NCBI GenBank assembly: GCA_034421575.1
Contig: DAOUKG010000010.1
Location: 1-64,000, forward strand
Direction of reading: 5' to 3'
Source of the DNA: VXLM01 sp034421575
Lineage (GTDB): Bacteria > Chloroflexota > Dehalococcoidia > Lucifugimonadales > VXLM01
Length of the DNA stretch: 64,000 nucleotides
The notes under the pieces are model-generated. The model saw nothing but the letters and a program-made list of their open reading frames with translations, did not search any database and had not been told where the DNA came from. The translations under genes and the position numbers were made by a program. Position 1 is the stretch's first letter; each line of letters starts with the position of its first letter. Positions 9,189 through 17,928 of the stretch are shown here, piece after piece.

Positions 9189-10160
9189 CTAGAAGACGAG
9201 CGTAGTCTCGGCGACCCCGGTCAGTTGGCCTAGCTGGTTCGTGCCAGTTATCTCTATCTCCACGAGGCGCTTGCCGTCGTGCTCTCGCTTGGTCGTGACG
9301 GTGCCGTGGTAGGTGTTGGTGTCGCCGGGCCGGAAGTTCTTTATGGCTTTGAAGAGGAGGCGGCCGCCGCCATACAGCGTGCCGTCTGGCGCCCAGCGAT
9401 GCAGCATTGCGTCGAGGTAGCCCATGATGGTGATGCCGCCGACCCCGTGCAAGGCGCCCCATGGGAAACGTCCGGGCTCGTGGTTTGCTCCGCTCGACTG
9501 GCTGCTCATCTCGTCCTCAGGGACCGCGGCTCCGTCGACCTCGGTCTTGAGGGGCGAGTGAACAGTGAAGGGGTGGACGGCGTCGCCGACCTCGATGGTC
9601 TCGAAGGTGACGGTCTCCACCGCATCGTCCGGGCTCGTCTCTCGGAGCGACGACGGCTCGATGTCCGGGCTGGTTGGTCGTGACGCGGCGCGGGAGTCCC
9701 GCCGAGGTTGATCGCTCTTGCGGAACTCGAAGATGGACGTGTGGTCGATCTCGGCCAGCTTCTCGCCGCAGCCGTTGTGAGCCTCGAGCCTGAGCGTGAC
9801 GAACTTGTTGCCGCGCCGCTCGTACTTTTCCAGCACGGTCGCGACGCTGGTGACGGTGTCTCCCAGCCGGATGGGGGCGAACCAGCGTCCCTCGGCCTTG
9901 GCGAATGGGGTCGCGTGTGCGGTGATGACCGTCATCCCGTTGTTCTCGGCAACGCCTGCCCTGTTTTTGGGGGCGAGAGAGAATATCTGGGTCGGCATGG
10001 CGAACGGGGGCGCTTCAGAGAAGTGGTCCGGGTTCGTGCTGCGGGAAGTGGAGGCGTGAAGGACGATGGAGTCCGGTGTGACCTCCGTGACGATGGGCTG
10101 CGCCCGCTGGCCGACCTCGACCGCTTCGTAGTCCCACGTCCTCGCCTCGGTCAGGGTCAT
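9189..10160 (-). CDS. MaoC-like double hotdog dehydratase or thioesterase
   Basis: A 323-residue protein with two hotdog-like halves, about residues 1-150 and 185-323, joined by a polar linker. Pieces such as RLGDTVTSVATVLEKYERRGNKFVTLR and FRPGDTNTYHGTVTTKREHDG are the paired strands of MaoC-type domains, which hydrate enoyl-CoA or similar thioesters. The second half has a PWGALHGV segment near the expected substrate pocket. SD GGGGAGG precedes the ATG by 5 bases. It is divergent from a fused CaiB/BaiF CoA-transferase, 84 bases away, so the pair may process the same acyl-CoA. Fold call is good; substrate unknown. Confidence 0.8.
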   Translation of the reverse strand: MTLTEARTWDYEAVEVGQRAQPIVTEVTPDSIVLHASTSRSTNPDHFSEAPPFAMPTQIFSLAPKNRAGVAENNGMTVITAHATPFAKAEGRWFAPIRLGDTVTSVATVLEKYERRGNKFVTLRLEAHNGCGEKLAEIDHTSIFEFRKSDQPRRDSRAASRPTSPDIEPSSLRETSPDDAVETVTFETIEVGDAVHPFTVHSPLKTEVDGAAVPEDEMSSQSSGANHEPGRFPWGALHGVGGITIMGYLDAMLHRWAPDGTLYGGGRLLFKAIKNFRPGDTNTYHGTVTTKREHDGKRLVEIEITGTNQLGQLTGVAETTLVF

Positions 10161-10244
10161 GGCATCCTCCCCGGTCGATGCTACAACTAAGTCCCCGAAT
10201 CAGGACACTGCTGTTCGCCGGATGCTAGACTGACGGCGAAGACG

Positions 10245-12677
10245 ATGTCAACTGCTGAGAACGACATATCCCCTACCCTTTCTGCGGAGAGTGGGCCCGG
10301 CGCTCTTGATGGGCTGGTTGTCGTGGAGCGTGCGGAGGGCATCGCGGGCCCGGTGTGCGGGAAGCTGATGGCGGGGTTCGGGGCCGAGGTCATCAAGGTC
10401 GAGCCCCCATCCGGTGACGTGTCCCGGACGCTTGGGCCATTCCCGGACGACATCTCCAATCCTGAGTCGAGCGGGCTGTTCCTCTATCTGAACGCCGGGA
10501 AGAAGAGCGTGGTTATCGACCCCGACGACCCGTCGCACCAAGGACGGTTGCAAAGGCTTATCGACTGCGCCGACATGCTGATCGACGGCACGCCGGGTCT
10601 CGACATGGCTGAGTTCGGGTACGGCGAACTGTCGGAGACGAACCCTGACCTGATAGTTGTATCGATCACCCCGTTCGGGCTATCCGGCCCGTACCGTGAC
10701 TTCGCGGCTACCAACCTAGTCGTCCACGCCCTGAGCGGTGAGCTTGGACTGGCCGGCAGCAGGCGTCTCCCTCCACTCAAGAAGGGTGGAAACCTCGCCG
10801 ACTACCATGCAGGCTTCCACGGCTTCATCGGAGCAGTCGCAGCGCTCCTCGCCCGCGACCGTCTCGGAGGGCACCATGTCGAGGTCTCGCACCTGGAGAG
10901 CCTGACTTCTATTCTCGGCGCGACCATGAACGGCTGGCTCTACAGCGAGAATGTGTCCCGAAGGGGCGACGCGGACCCGTGGAGCTTGGGGACTGCGGCA
11001 CGAAGGGGTGAGGACGGGCCGTATTGGGAACCCAGCGGCGTATGGCAGGCGAAGGACGGGTACGTGCTGGCCTACGGGAGATCGTCCGCCGACTGGACGG
11101 GCGCCATCCGCGAGATGTCGGAGGACCTGCCGGAACTCGCATCGCCCCGTTTCACGACGGAGCAGGGCCGCGGCGAACACGCCGAGGAGCTGACTTGTCT
11201 GTTCGGCAAGTGGGTATCCGAGCACACAAAGGAGGAGGTGTATCGCCTGGCCCAGCGGTACGGTCACGCCTACGGCTACGTCGCGACCGCGCGTGACCTG
11301 CTGGAGTCGCCGCAACTGAGGCACCGGCGCTTCTTCGTCGAGATGCAACACCCAGTCGCGGGCAGCGTGACGATGCCGGGCGCGCCGTTCCAGATGTCGC
11401 GGACGCCGTTCGTCACACGTCGCGCGCCGCTCTTGGGGGAGCATGACGACTCGTCCCTGCCCGCACGAGTAGAGCAGAAGGTACGCCGTGACAACCATGA
11501 AGATGACCAATTGCCTTTGGAAGGTTTGAGGGTGGTCGACTTCACCCACATCTGGGCGGGGCCATACTGCACCCGCATCCTCGCCGACCTGGGGGCTGAG
11601 GTCATCAAGGTCGAGTCGCCACGACGAGGCGACGGCGGACGCGGCAAGGGCGTCGGGCGTTACCACGCCTACAGCCGGAACAAGCTGGCTATGGCGATCG
11701 ACCTCCGTACCGACGAGGGCCAACGACACATCCGCAAGCTCATCTCCATGTCGGACGTTGTGGTGGAGAACTTCAGCGTGGGCGTTACCGGACGGCTGGG
11801 TGTGGACTACGAGGACTGCCGGGCAATCACGCCGGGCATCATATACGTCGCGCTGCCCGCGTTCGGACGGACAGGGCCGGAGTCGGGGTTCGTGGGCATG
11901 GGCGCCACGCAGGAGGCGATGTCCGGCCTGCTTAGCATCAGCAGCTACCCCGGGGCGGTGCCAAGTCCGACGGGGGTGAAGCACGGAGACCCCAACGGCG
12001 GCATGCTCGCTGCGGTCGCCGTGCTCGCCGCCATTCACTACCGGTCCGCGACCGCGGAGGGACAGCTAATCGACCTGTCGCAGCGAGAGGCCAACATCTT
12101 CACCCTACCTGAGGTTGTGATGGACTACGTGATGAACGGCCCCGACGGCGGCAAGCACGCTGACCGTGCACCGACGGGACTCTATCCGTGCAAGGACGAC
12201 GAGTGGGTCGCCATCGACGTGGAGACGGAAGCGCAGTTCCGGGCACTGTGCGAGGCCATGAGGCAGCCGGACTTCGCGGAGGACAGTCGGTTCGCGACTC
12301 CGGCGGCAAGGAAGCGTTACGAGGATGAGATCGACGGGGTCATCGAGTCCTGGACGCGGGGACGGAGCGCGGAGTCGGCGATGTGTCTGCTCCAGGACGC
12401 GGGAGTCCCAGCGGGAGCTGTGCTCACCAACAGGCAGGTGGCAGAGAACGAGCACTTCCGGGCCAGGGGCTTCTTTCAAAAGGACGCTGAGGGGCGCGTC
12501 CACCTTGCCGCCCCGTGGAAGTTCTCAAAGGTGGCGTTGGGAGTGAGGCGTTTCGCGCCAGAACTCGGCCAGGACAATTTCCATGTGCTCCGAGACATCC
12601 TCGGCGTGCCGGAGGACGACATCCGGGCGATGGAGCGCGAGGGGGTTATCAAGGGGCCGGTGGCTCCGGGCAATTGA
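10245..12677 (+). CDS. Fused double CaiB/BaiF (class III) CoA-transferase
   Basis: An 810-residue chain made of two tandem family III CoA-transferase domains, about residues 20-400 and 425-800; a typical monomer is ~400. Both begin with the same signature: GLVVVERAEGIAGPVCGKL with GAEVIKVE, then GLRVVDFTHIWAGPYCTRIL with GAEVIKVE. Both keep a candidate catalytic aspartate in equivalent segments, NLADYHAG in the first and KHGDPNGG in the second. These enzymes move CoA between carboxylic acids and form interlocked dimers, so the fusion may act as an internal heterodimer. A divergent MaoC-like protein is next door. No strong Shine-Dalgarno is seen before the ATG. Confidence 0.92.
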   Translation: MSTAENDISPTLSAESGPGALDGLVVVERAEGIAGPVCGKLMAGFGAEVIKVEPPSGDVSRTLGPFPDDISNPESSGLFLYLNAGKKSVVIDPDDPSHQGRLQRLIDCADMLIDGTPGLDMAEFGYGELSETNPDLIVVSITPFGLSGPYRDFAATNLVVHALSGELGLAGSRRLPPLKKGGNLADYHAGFHGFIGAVAALLARDRLGGHHVEVSHLESLTSILGATMNGWLYSENVSRRGDADPWSLGTAARRGEDGPYWEPSGVWQAKDGYVLAYGRSSADWTGAIREMSEDLPELASPRFTTEQGRGEHAEELTCLFGKWVSEHTKEEVYRLAQRYGHAYGYVATARDLLESPQLRHRRFFVEMQHPVAGSVTMPGAPFQMSRTPFVTRRAPLLGEHDDSSLPARVEQKVRRDNHEDDQLPLEGLRVVDFTHIWAGPYCTRILADLGAEVIKVESPRRGDGGRGKGVGRYHAYSRNKLAMAIDLRTDEGQRHIRKLISMSDVVVENFSVGVTGRLGVDYEDCRAITPGIIYVALPAFGRTGPESGFVGMGATQEAMSGLLSISSYPGAVPSPTGVKHGDPNGGMLAAVAVLAAIHYRSATAEGQLIDLSQREANIFTLPEVVMDYVMNGPDGGKHADRAPTGLYPCKDDEWVAIDVETEAQFRALCEAMRQPDFAEDSRFATPAARKRYEDEIDGVIESWTRGRSAESAMCLLQDAGVPAGAVLTNRQVAENEHFRARGFFQKDAEGRVHLAAPWKFSKVALGVRRFAPELGQDNFHVLRDILGVPEDDIRAMEREGVIKGPVAPGN

Positions 12678-12859
12678 AGGACAGGGTTGGTCATCACCGC
12701 GTTTCGTCTGCCGGAGACCTTAACATTCTCGGCAACACAGCAGCACGTACTGACGACACATTGTTCGCAAGGTTGGAGAGCCTAGTCTCGACCCACGATA
12801 GAGAGGCAGCCAACATCAGACTCGGAGTGAACCCTCGTCTAGGGCCATTTAGCAAAGCC
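12678..12859. other. Convergent intergenic region
   Basis: About 180 bases between the 3' ends of the CoA-transferase and hydrolase genes. No hairpin with a T-run, repeat or small gene is apparent. Confidence 0.35.
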
Positions 12860-13639
12860 TCATAGGATAGGAACAAGAAACCGCTCCAACTCCTTGACAA
12901 TCGCGTCCTTGTCGGCAATTGCTCCGATGTGCGACCGGTACTCAAGGCGAACATAGACACAGTCCGGGATCATCTCGGATGCGGTTCTGACGGCCTCTGC
13001 GAATGGGTCTTCCGAGCCGGCCATGAGCATGGTCGGAACCCGAATCTTAGAAAGATGTCCTCGCATATCACTTTTACCCACTGCCTCGCGGCGCGCCGTC
13101 ACGGCCTTAAGATCGGCGGTAAGCAGATCGCGCTTGCTGGGTTCCGAAAGCTCGATGCCGACCGACCGCCACCTTTGGATTGCAGCCATGGCGTAGGCAT
13201 TGGTCCCCTGGTTGAGGGGAACCCGTCTTACATAGTTCTTTGATGGGGCCGGCTGCATGCCGGGAGGAGGCGCTCCAGCCACGACGAGCCGACTTAAGGA
13301 CTCCGGGGACATTATTGCCAATACAATCGCCAACGCCCCACCCATAGAATATCCGAACACGTCTGGCCGCGGGGCGTCCGCCGCCGCCAAGACGGCGGCC
13401 AAGTCGGCGACTTGCTTCTCCCAAGCGTAGGATTCAACTGCATGCGGCTTGGAACTGAGACCATAGCCGAGGGAGTCGACGAGGATCAGCCGATGTGAGT
13501 CGCGCAAGAGGTCGACGTAGCCGATGTCCCGCCAGATGGTAGAGGCGACGCCGGCGGGGTGCAACAGCAACAAAGGAGGGCCGTTCCCCTCAACCTCATA
13601 GTGAATGTGGCGGCCCTCTTGTACTAGCACCGAAGGCAT
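12860..13639 (-). CDS. Alpha/beta hydrolase
   Basis: A 259-residue alpha/beta hydrolase. It has the oxyanion segment LLLLHPAGV, the nucleophile elbow GYSMGGA, a late acid in GSEDPF and a terminal catalytic His in YRSHIG, so the Ser-Asp-His triad is complete. The ATG at 13639 is preferred because MPSVLVQEGRHIHYEVEG is the usual start of this fold; a GTG six codons upstream is possible. It stands alone, convergent with the CoA-transferase. Substrate (ester, lactone or C-C hydrolase) cannot be told. Confidence 0.87.
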   Translation of the reverse strand: MPSVLVQEGRHIHYEVEGNGPPLLLLHPAGVASTIWRDIGYVDLLRDSHRLILVDSLGYGLSSKPHAVESYAWEKQVADLAAVLAAADAPRPDVFGYSMGGALAIVLAIMSPESLSRLVVAGAPPPGMQPAPSKNYVRRVPLNQGTNAYAMAAIQRWRSVGIELSEPSKRDLLTADLKAVTARREAVGKSDMRGHLSKIRVPTMLMAGSEDPFAEAVRTASEMIPDCVYVRLEYRSHIGAIADKDAIVKELERFLVPIL

Positions 13640-13826
13640 AGGATCAAGATATCGCACACGACCGGGCGATATCTACCCCTTAGCCGGCGTGTTCCCTTTT
13701 GCGCTTCCTCGCTACGAGCTGTCACCAATGACGAGGTGGGCTTCGTGCTACTCTCCTGGACCGGGGGGGTACCGATTACAAGTGCAGAGCGAACCTCAAC
13801 ACTAAGGTTCTCGATTCTGTCAAGTC

Positions 13827-13901
13827 TGGTGGGCCCGGCAGGGTTCGAACCTGCGACCATTCGGTTATGAGCCGAGCGCTCTACCACTGAGCTACAGGCC
13901 C
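13827..13901 (-). tRNA. tRNA with CAU anticodon (elongator Met or Ile2), CCA encoded
   Basis: The minus strand folds as a full cloverleaf. A 7-bp acceptor stem (GGGCCUG with CGGGCCC, one G-U) is followed by UA, the D arm GCUC...GAGC, the anticodon loop CUCAUAA and the T arm GCAGG-TTCGAAC-CCTGC. The anticodon lies at 13869-13867. The 3' CCA is encoded (13829-13827). A G1-C72 pair and the lack of three G-C pairs in the anticodon stem argue against initiator tRNA. Elongator Met and lysidine-modified Ile2 cannot be separated by eye. Confidence 0.95.
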
Positions 13902-13917
13902 CGGAGGAAGCCACCTC

Positions 13918-13947
13918 AGCGTAGCGGAGCATCGAAGGACGTGTCAA
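13918..13947 (-). promoter_or_regulatory. Sigma-70-type promoter for the tRNA(CAU) gene
   Basis: On the minus strand TTGACA (13947-13942), an 18-base spacer and TACGCT (13923-13918) lie so that transcription would begin about 10 bases before the mature tRNA 5' end. Confidence 0.6.
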
Positions 13948-13974
13948 GGATTGGCAGCGACCGAACCGTCCGGG

Positions 13975-15243
13975 CTAGAGGAGGGTCTGCTCGGCCTCCC
14001 GGCGGACGATGCGGAGGACGTCCTGCAGGGGGATGCCCCGGTCTATGGCGATTTGGCGGCAGTCTTCGTATTCGGGGGAGGCCGCGACGGCCTTGCCATT
14101 GAGGAGCTTCAACTTGACTGCCACTTTGCCAAGGCTGGTGGAGACGGTGACGATCTCGCGGTCTGCTTCGTAGCGTGAGATGGGGCGCACGCGTACGCCC
14201 AAGGTGGAGGTCTCCCGCAGGATGAGACGGGCGGCCTCGTCCTCGAGGTCGGGTGAAACGAGGGCGCTGAGCATGGTTGCCGGTCGGTTCTTCTTCATCT
14301 GTATGGGAGTGAACCAGACATCGCGCGCGCCGAGTTGGAAGAGCCGCTCTTGTGTGTAGGCGAGGACCTCGGGGGTTGAATCATCGACGTTTGTTTCAAG
14401 GAGGCTCAGGGTCGTTGTGGAAGGTCCCAAGGCCTCTTGACCGATCCGGAGCGCGAGGACATTTGGGTAGGCCTCCGGGTCGCGGGTGCCGAGTCCGTAG
14501 CCGGTCGACTCCATCCTGAGGGAGGGTTGGTCGAAGGTGGCCAGCGTGGTCACGATGGCTGCGCCGGTCGGGGTGACCATTTCGCCCGCGTCGGGAGAGT
14601 CGTTCGGTGGCGGAACCATGGGTGCGTTGGCGATTCCGAGCAGGGCTGATGTCGCGGGCGCCGGGACCGGTAGCATTCCGTGAGAGGTCTTGACGATGCC
14701 TGAGCCTGAGGGCAGAGGGGACGAGTAGAGGCGGCCGATGTCGAGGAGTTCGAGTCCGACCACGGTGCAGACGACATCGACGAGGGTGTCGAGGCTTCCC
14801 AGTTCGCCGAGATGAAGGTCGCCGTTGGTCCGGCAGTGTACTTGCTCCTCGGCTTGGCGGATCCGGTCGAAGACGGCGCATGACTTCTCCCTGACGGAGG
14901 GCGACAGGGAGGATGTCTCGGTGATTCGAACAAAGTCTTCGAGAGTGTGCGAGCGTTGTGATGCCGCATCTATTTCGACTGTTGCATGGGTACCATGGAC
15001 GCCGCCTCGCTTGCCGGGACGTCCGACAATCCGGACGCCGCTCACACCGAGACCGGCGATGGCGTCATTGAGATCGCGGACCGGCACACCGGCGTCAATG
15101 ATCGCTCCGAGCAGCATGTCGCCGCTGACGCCGCCGACGCATTGGAGATACGCACTCTTCACGGGAACGTCCGATACCCAGGGGTCGAAATCTTTGAAAT
15201 GACGGGGTAGGTATAGAGGGTGGGATTTGTACTCTACGATCAC
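13975..15243 (-). CDS. larC: LarC-type nickel-pincer cofactor biosynthesis protein
   Basis: A 422-residue single-chain LarC. The hallmark GGVSGDMLLGAIIDAG is near the N-terminus and NVDDSTPEVLAY near the middle. LarC inserts nickel into the pincer cofactor of lactate racemase and related LarA enzymes. In some bacteria it is encoded as larC1/larC2 joined by frameshifting; here the frame is continuous. The first ~30 residues do not look like LarC. The true start is probably the GTG at 15162 (VKSAYLQCVGG), though it lacks a clear Shine-Dalgarno. No larA, larB or larE lies in the window. Confidence 0.9.
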   Translation of the reverse strand: MIVEYKSHPLYLPRHFKDFDPWVSDVPVKSAYLQCVGGVSGDMLLGAIIDAGVPVRDLNDAIAGLGVSGVRIVGRPGKRGGVHGTHATVEIDAASQRSHTLEDFVRITETSSLSPSVREKSCAVFDRIRQAEEQVHCRTNGDLHLGELGSLDTLVDVVCTVVGLELLDIGRLYSSPLPSGSGIVKTSHGMLPVPAPATSALLGIANAPMVPPPNDSPDAGEMVTPTGAAIVTTLATFDQPSLRMESTGYGLGTRDPEAYPNVLALRIGQEALGPSTTTLSLLETNVDDSTPEVLAYTQERLFQLGARDVWFTPIQMKKNRPATMLSALVSPDLEDEAARLILRETSTLGVRVRPISRYEADREIVTVSTSLGKVAVKLKLLNGKAVAASPEYEDCRQIAIDRGIPLQDVLRIVRREAEQTLL

Positions 15244-15388
15244 AGGGAGGGCTTGAAACCCGCCCCTACCGGGTCATAGCCTCGGTACACTTCAATTCTA
15301 AGATATTGAACCACCAAGGGGCTAGCGGCAAAGCGACCTACGTGACGGTTCATGCAACCGCACTCGTTCAGAGAGCAAAGGCGACGTG
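15244..15388. repeat. Short intergenic region with a GGGCGGGTTTCAAGCCC-like palindromic stretch
   Basis: Between clpC and larC the sequence around 15244-15272 reads as an imperfect palindrome of GGGAGGGCTTGAAACCCGCCCC type and has the look of an interspersed intergenic repeat. It abuts the poorly conserved 5' end of the larC frame. No second copy is in the window. Confidence 0.35.
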
Positions 15389-17866
15389 CTAGGCGGGCGT
15401 CGGCTCTTCGACGGGGGCCTGCTGCGTTTCGACCGTGATCTCGCCGTCTTTCAGTCCGATGATTGCCGTATCGCCCGGACTGAATTGGCCCGCCAGGATT
15501 GCGTCAGAGAGCTTGTCCTCTATCTGGTCCTGGATCACGCGGCTCAGAGGGCGGGCGCCCATGTAGGGATCGTAGCCCTTTTCGGAGATCCACGCCTTGG
15601 CCTCATCGGAGACCTCCAAGCTGATGCCCTTTTCGAGGAGGCCGTTGACGACGTTCTTGAGCTCGAGGTCGACGATGTCGAGCACCTGTTCCCTGCTGAG
15701 GGCGTGGAACACGACCGTGCCGTCGATCCTATTCAGGAACTCGGGCCGGAAGAAGCGCTTGATCTCGTCAGTGACGTTGGTCTTCATGCGCTCGTAGCGG
15801 GCCATGAACTCGTCATTGTCCTCGCCCTTGGCCTTGAAGCCGAGGGTCCTATCCTGCCTGATCAGGTCGGAGCCGATGTTACTCGTCATGACGATGATGG
15901 CGTTTCGGAAGTCGACCTTGCGTCCCTTGGCGTCCGTCAGGTGACCGTCGTCGAATATCTGGAGGAGAATGTTGAAGACCTCGGGGTGGGCCTTCTCGAT
16001 CTCGTCCAGGAGGATGAGGCAGTAGGACTTGCGGCGCACGGCCTCGGTAAGCTGGCCGCCCTCGTCGTAACCGACGTATCCGGGAGGAGCGCCGACGAGA
16101 CGCGCGACGGCGTGCCGCTCCATGAACTCGGACATGTCGACGCGGATTATCGAGTCCTCGCTGCCGAACAGGAACTCGGCAAGTCGCTTCGGTAGGAAGG
16201 TCTTGCCGACGCCGGTCGGCCCGGCAAAGATGAAGATGCCGGACGGGCGCTTCGGATTCTTGAGTCCTGCTCGCGCCCTGCGAACCGCCTTGGACACCAT
16301 CGTAATGGCCTCGTCCTGCCCAACGACGGTCTTGTGGAGTTCCTCCTCCATGCGAATGAGACGCTCGGTCTCGCTCGCGGAAAGGCGTGTCACGGGAATC
16401 CCGGTCCACATGCTGACGACATCCTCGATGTCGTCGGAGGTGACTACGGGCATCTCGTCGCCGCGCTCGTCCTGCCACTCCTTTTCGAGTGTGGAGAGCT
16501 TCTTGGCGAGCTTGGCCTCGCGGTCACGAAGTTCGGCGGCGTACTCGTACTGGCGGCCCGAAATGGCCTCGTCCTTTTCCTTGCGGACGTTTTCGAGCAT
16601 CTTCGAGACCTGGCTGACCGAGAACGGGGCCGTCGTGAAGTTGATGCGGACCCGCGAGGCGGCTTCGTCGATCAGGTCGATGGCCTTGTCGGGCATGAAC
16701 CTGTCGGGAATGAACCGCGCGGCGAGGTTCGAGGCCGAAATGAGAGCATCGTCGCTGATGTCCAACTGGTGGTGCTCTTCGTAGCGGCCCTTGACGCCAC
16801 GGAGGATCTCGATGGTCTCATCGACTGCAGGTTCCTCAACGGTTATGGGCTGGAATCGCCTCTCGAGCGCGGGGTCGCGCTCGACGTACTTCCGGTAGTC
16901 GTCGAGGGTGGTAGCGCCAACGCATTGAAGCTCACCACGGGCCAGTGAGGGCTTGAGGATGTTGGCGGCGTCGACCGCGCCCTCGGCTGCGCCCGCCCCT
17001 ACCATCGTGTGGATCTCGTCGATGAAGAGGACGCAGTTCTCGGAGGCCTTGATCTCGTCCACGACCTTCTTGAGTCGCTCTTCGAACTCGCCACGGTACT
17101 TGGTCCCGGCGACAAGCGCACCCATGTCCAGGGTCACCAAGCGTTTGCCCTGCAGGGTTGAGGGTACGTCGTTGCCCGCGATCTGCTGGGCGAGGGCCTC
17201 GACGATGGCAGTCTTGCCGACGCCGGGCTCACCAACGAGTACGGGGTTGTTCTTCGTGCGCCTGCTGAGGATCTGCGTGACGCGCTGGATTTCCTTCTCC
17301 CTACCGACGGTGGGATCGAGCTTGCCCGAGCGTGCAGCGGCGGTCAGGTCGATACCGAGCTGGTCGAGGGTGGGAGTGCGCGACGTGGAGCGTCCGCCGG
17401 TGCCGGCCTGCGAGTGCTGGACGGTCTGGCTCAGAATTCTCGTCGTCTCGGCCCGCACCTTGTCGAGGGTGATGCCGAGCGTTTCGAGAACGCTGGCCGC
17501 GACGCCGTCGCCCTCGCGCATGAGGCCGATGAGCAGGTGCTCGGTGCCGATGTAGTGGTGATTCAGGCGTCGCGCCTCGTCGACCGCGAGCTCAATGACC
17601 TTCTTGGCCCTCGGCGTGAGGCCGATCTCGCCGGTAGCGGGACGCTCACCACGACCAATGATAAATTCGACGGAAGAACGCACTTTTGCCAGTTCGACAC
17701 CGAGATTCGACAATACCTTGGCGGCGACGCCTTCGGACTCTCGCACGAGTCCGAGAAGGATGTGCTCCGTCGAGATATAGTTGTGGTTGAAACGCTGGGC
17801 CTCTTCCTGTGCCAGGGAAAGGACCTTCCGCGCTCTCTCAGAGAATTTTTCGAACCGGCTTGTCAT
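15389..17866 (-). CDS. clpC: ClpC-type AAA+ unfoldase
   Basis: An 825-residue Hsp100 ATPase. It has the double ClpC N-domain repeat (residues ~1-145), a first AAA+ module with Walker A GEPGVGKTA and VLFIDEIHTMVGAG, a UVR-like middle segment with ISGRQYEYAAELRDREAKL, and a second AAA+ module with LILLDEIEKAHPEVFNILLQ. It feeds substrates to ClpP and works with adaptors. The second P-loop is GPTGVGKTFLPKRLAEFLFG instead of the usual ...GKTELAKALAE, a noticeable change. It lies 62 bases downstream of rpsA on the same strand, probably co-transcribed. Confidence 0.97.
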   Translation of the reverse strand: MTSRFEKFSERARKVLSLAQEEAQRFNHNYISTEHILLGLVRESEGVAAKVLSNLGVELAKVRSSVEFIIGRGERPATGEIGLTPRAKKVIELAVDEARRLNHHYIGTEHLLIGLMREGDGVAASVLETLGITLDKVRAETTRILSQTVQHSQAGTGGRSTSRTPTLDQLGIDLTAAARSGKLDPTVGREKEIQRVTQILSRRTKNNPVLVGEPGVGKTAIVEALAQQIAGNDVPSTLQGKRLVTLDMGALVAGTKYRGEFEERLKKVVDEIKASENCVLFIDEIHTMVGAGAAEGAVDAANILKPSLARGELQCVGATTLDDYRKYVERDPALERRFQPITVEEPAVDETIEILRGVKGRYEEHHQLDISDDALISASNLAARFIPDRFMPDKAIDLIDEAASRVRINFTTAPFSVSQVSKMLENVRKEKDEAISGRQYEYAAELRDREAKLAKKLSTLEKEWQDERGDEMPVVTSDDIEDVVSMWTGIPVTRLSASETERLIRMEEELHKTVVGQDEAITMVSKAVRRARAGLKNPKRPSGIFIFAGPTGVGKTFLPKRLAEFLFGSEDSIIRVDMSEFMERHAVARLVGAPPGYVGYDEGGQLTEAVRRKSYCLILLDEIEKAHPEVFNILLQIFDDGHLTDAKGRKVDFRNAIIVMTSNIGSDLIRQDRTLGFKAKGEDNDEFMARYERMKTNVTDEIKRFFRPEFLNRIDGTVVFHALSREQVLDIVDLELKNVVNGLLEKGISLEVSDEAKAWISEKGYDPYMGARPLSRVIQDQIEDKLSDAILAGQFSPGDTAIIGLKDGEITVETQQAPVEEPTPA

Positions 17867-17928
17867 ATTCAGTTCTCCCTGCCGTTACCCGGCTTCGCGG
17901 ACGCCGGGACGGCACGTCTATGCTGCCG

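Noticed and set aside
10716..12038. A 440-codon open frame antisense to the CoA-transferase gene
   Set aside because: High GC content produces long open frames opposite real genes; both CoA-transferase domains are conserved on the other strand.
13624..13947. A 107-codon frame across the tRNA gene
   Set aside because: It runs through the tRNA cloverleaf and its promoter, so it is not a coding region.
15386..16195. Long plus-strand open frame opposite clpC
   Set aside because: Antisense shadow of the AAA+ domain; no start site and no protein-like pattern.
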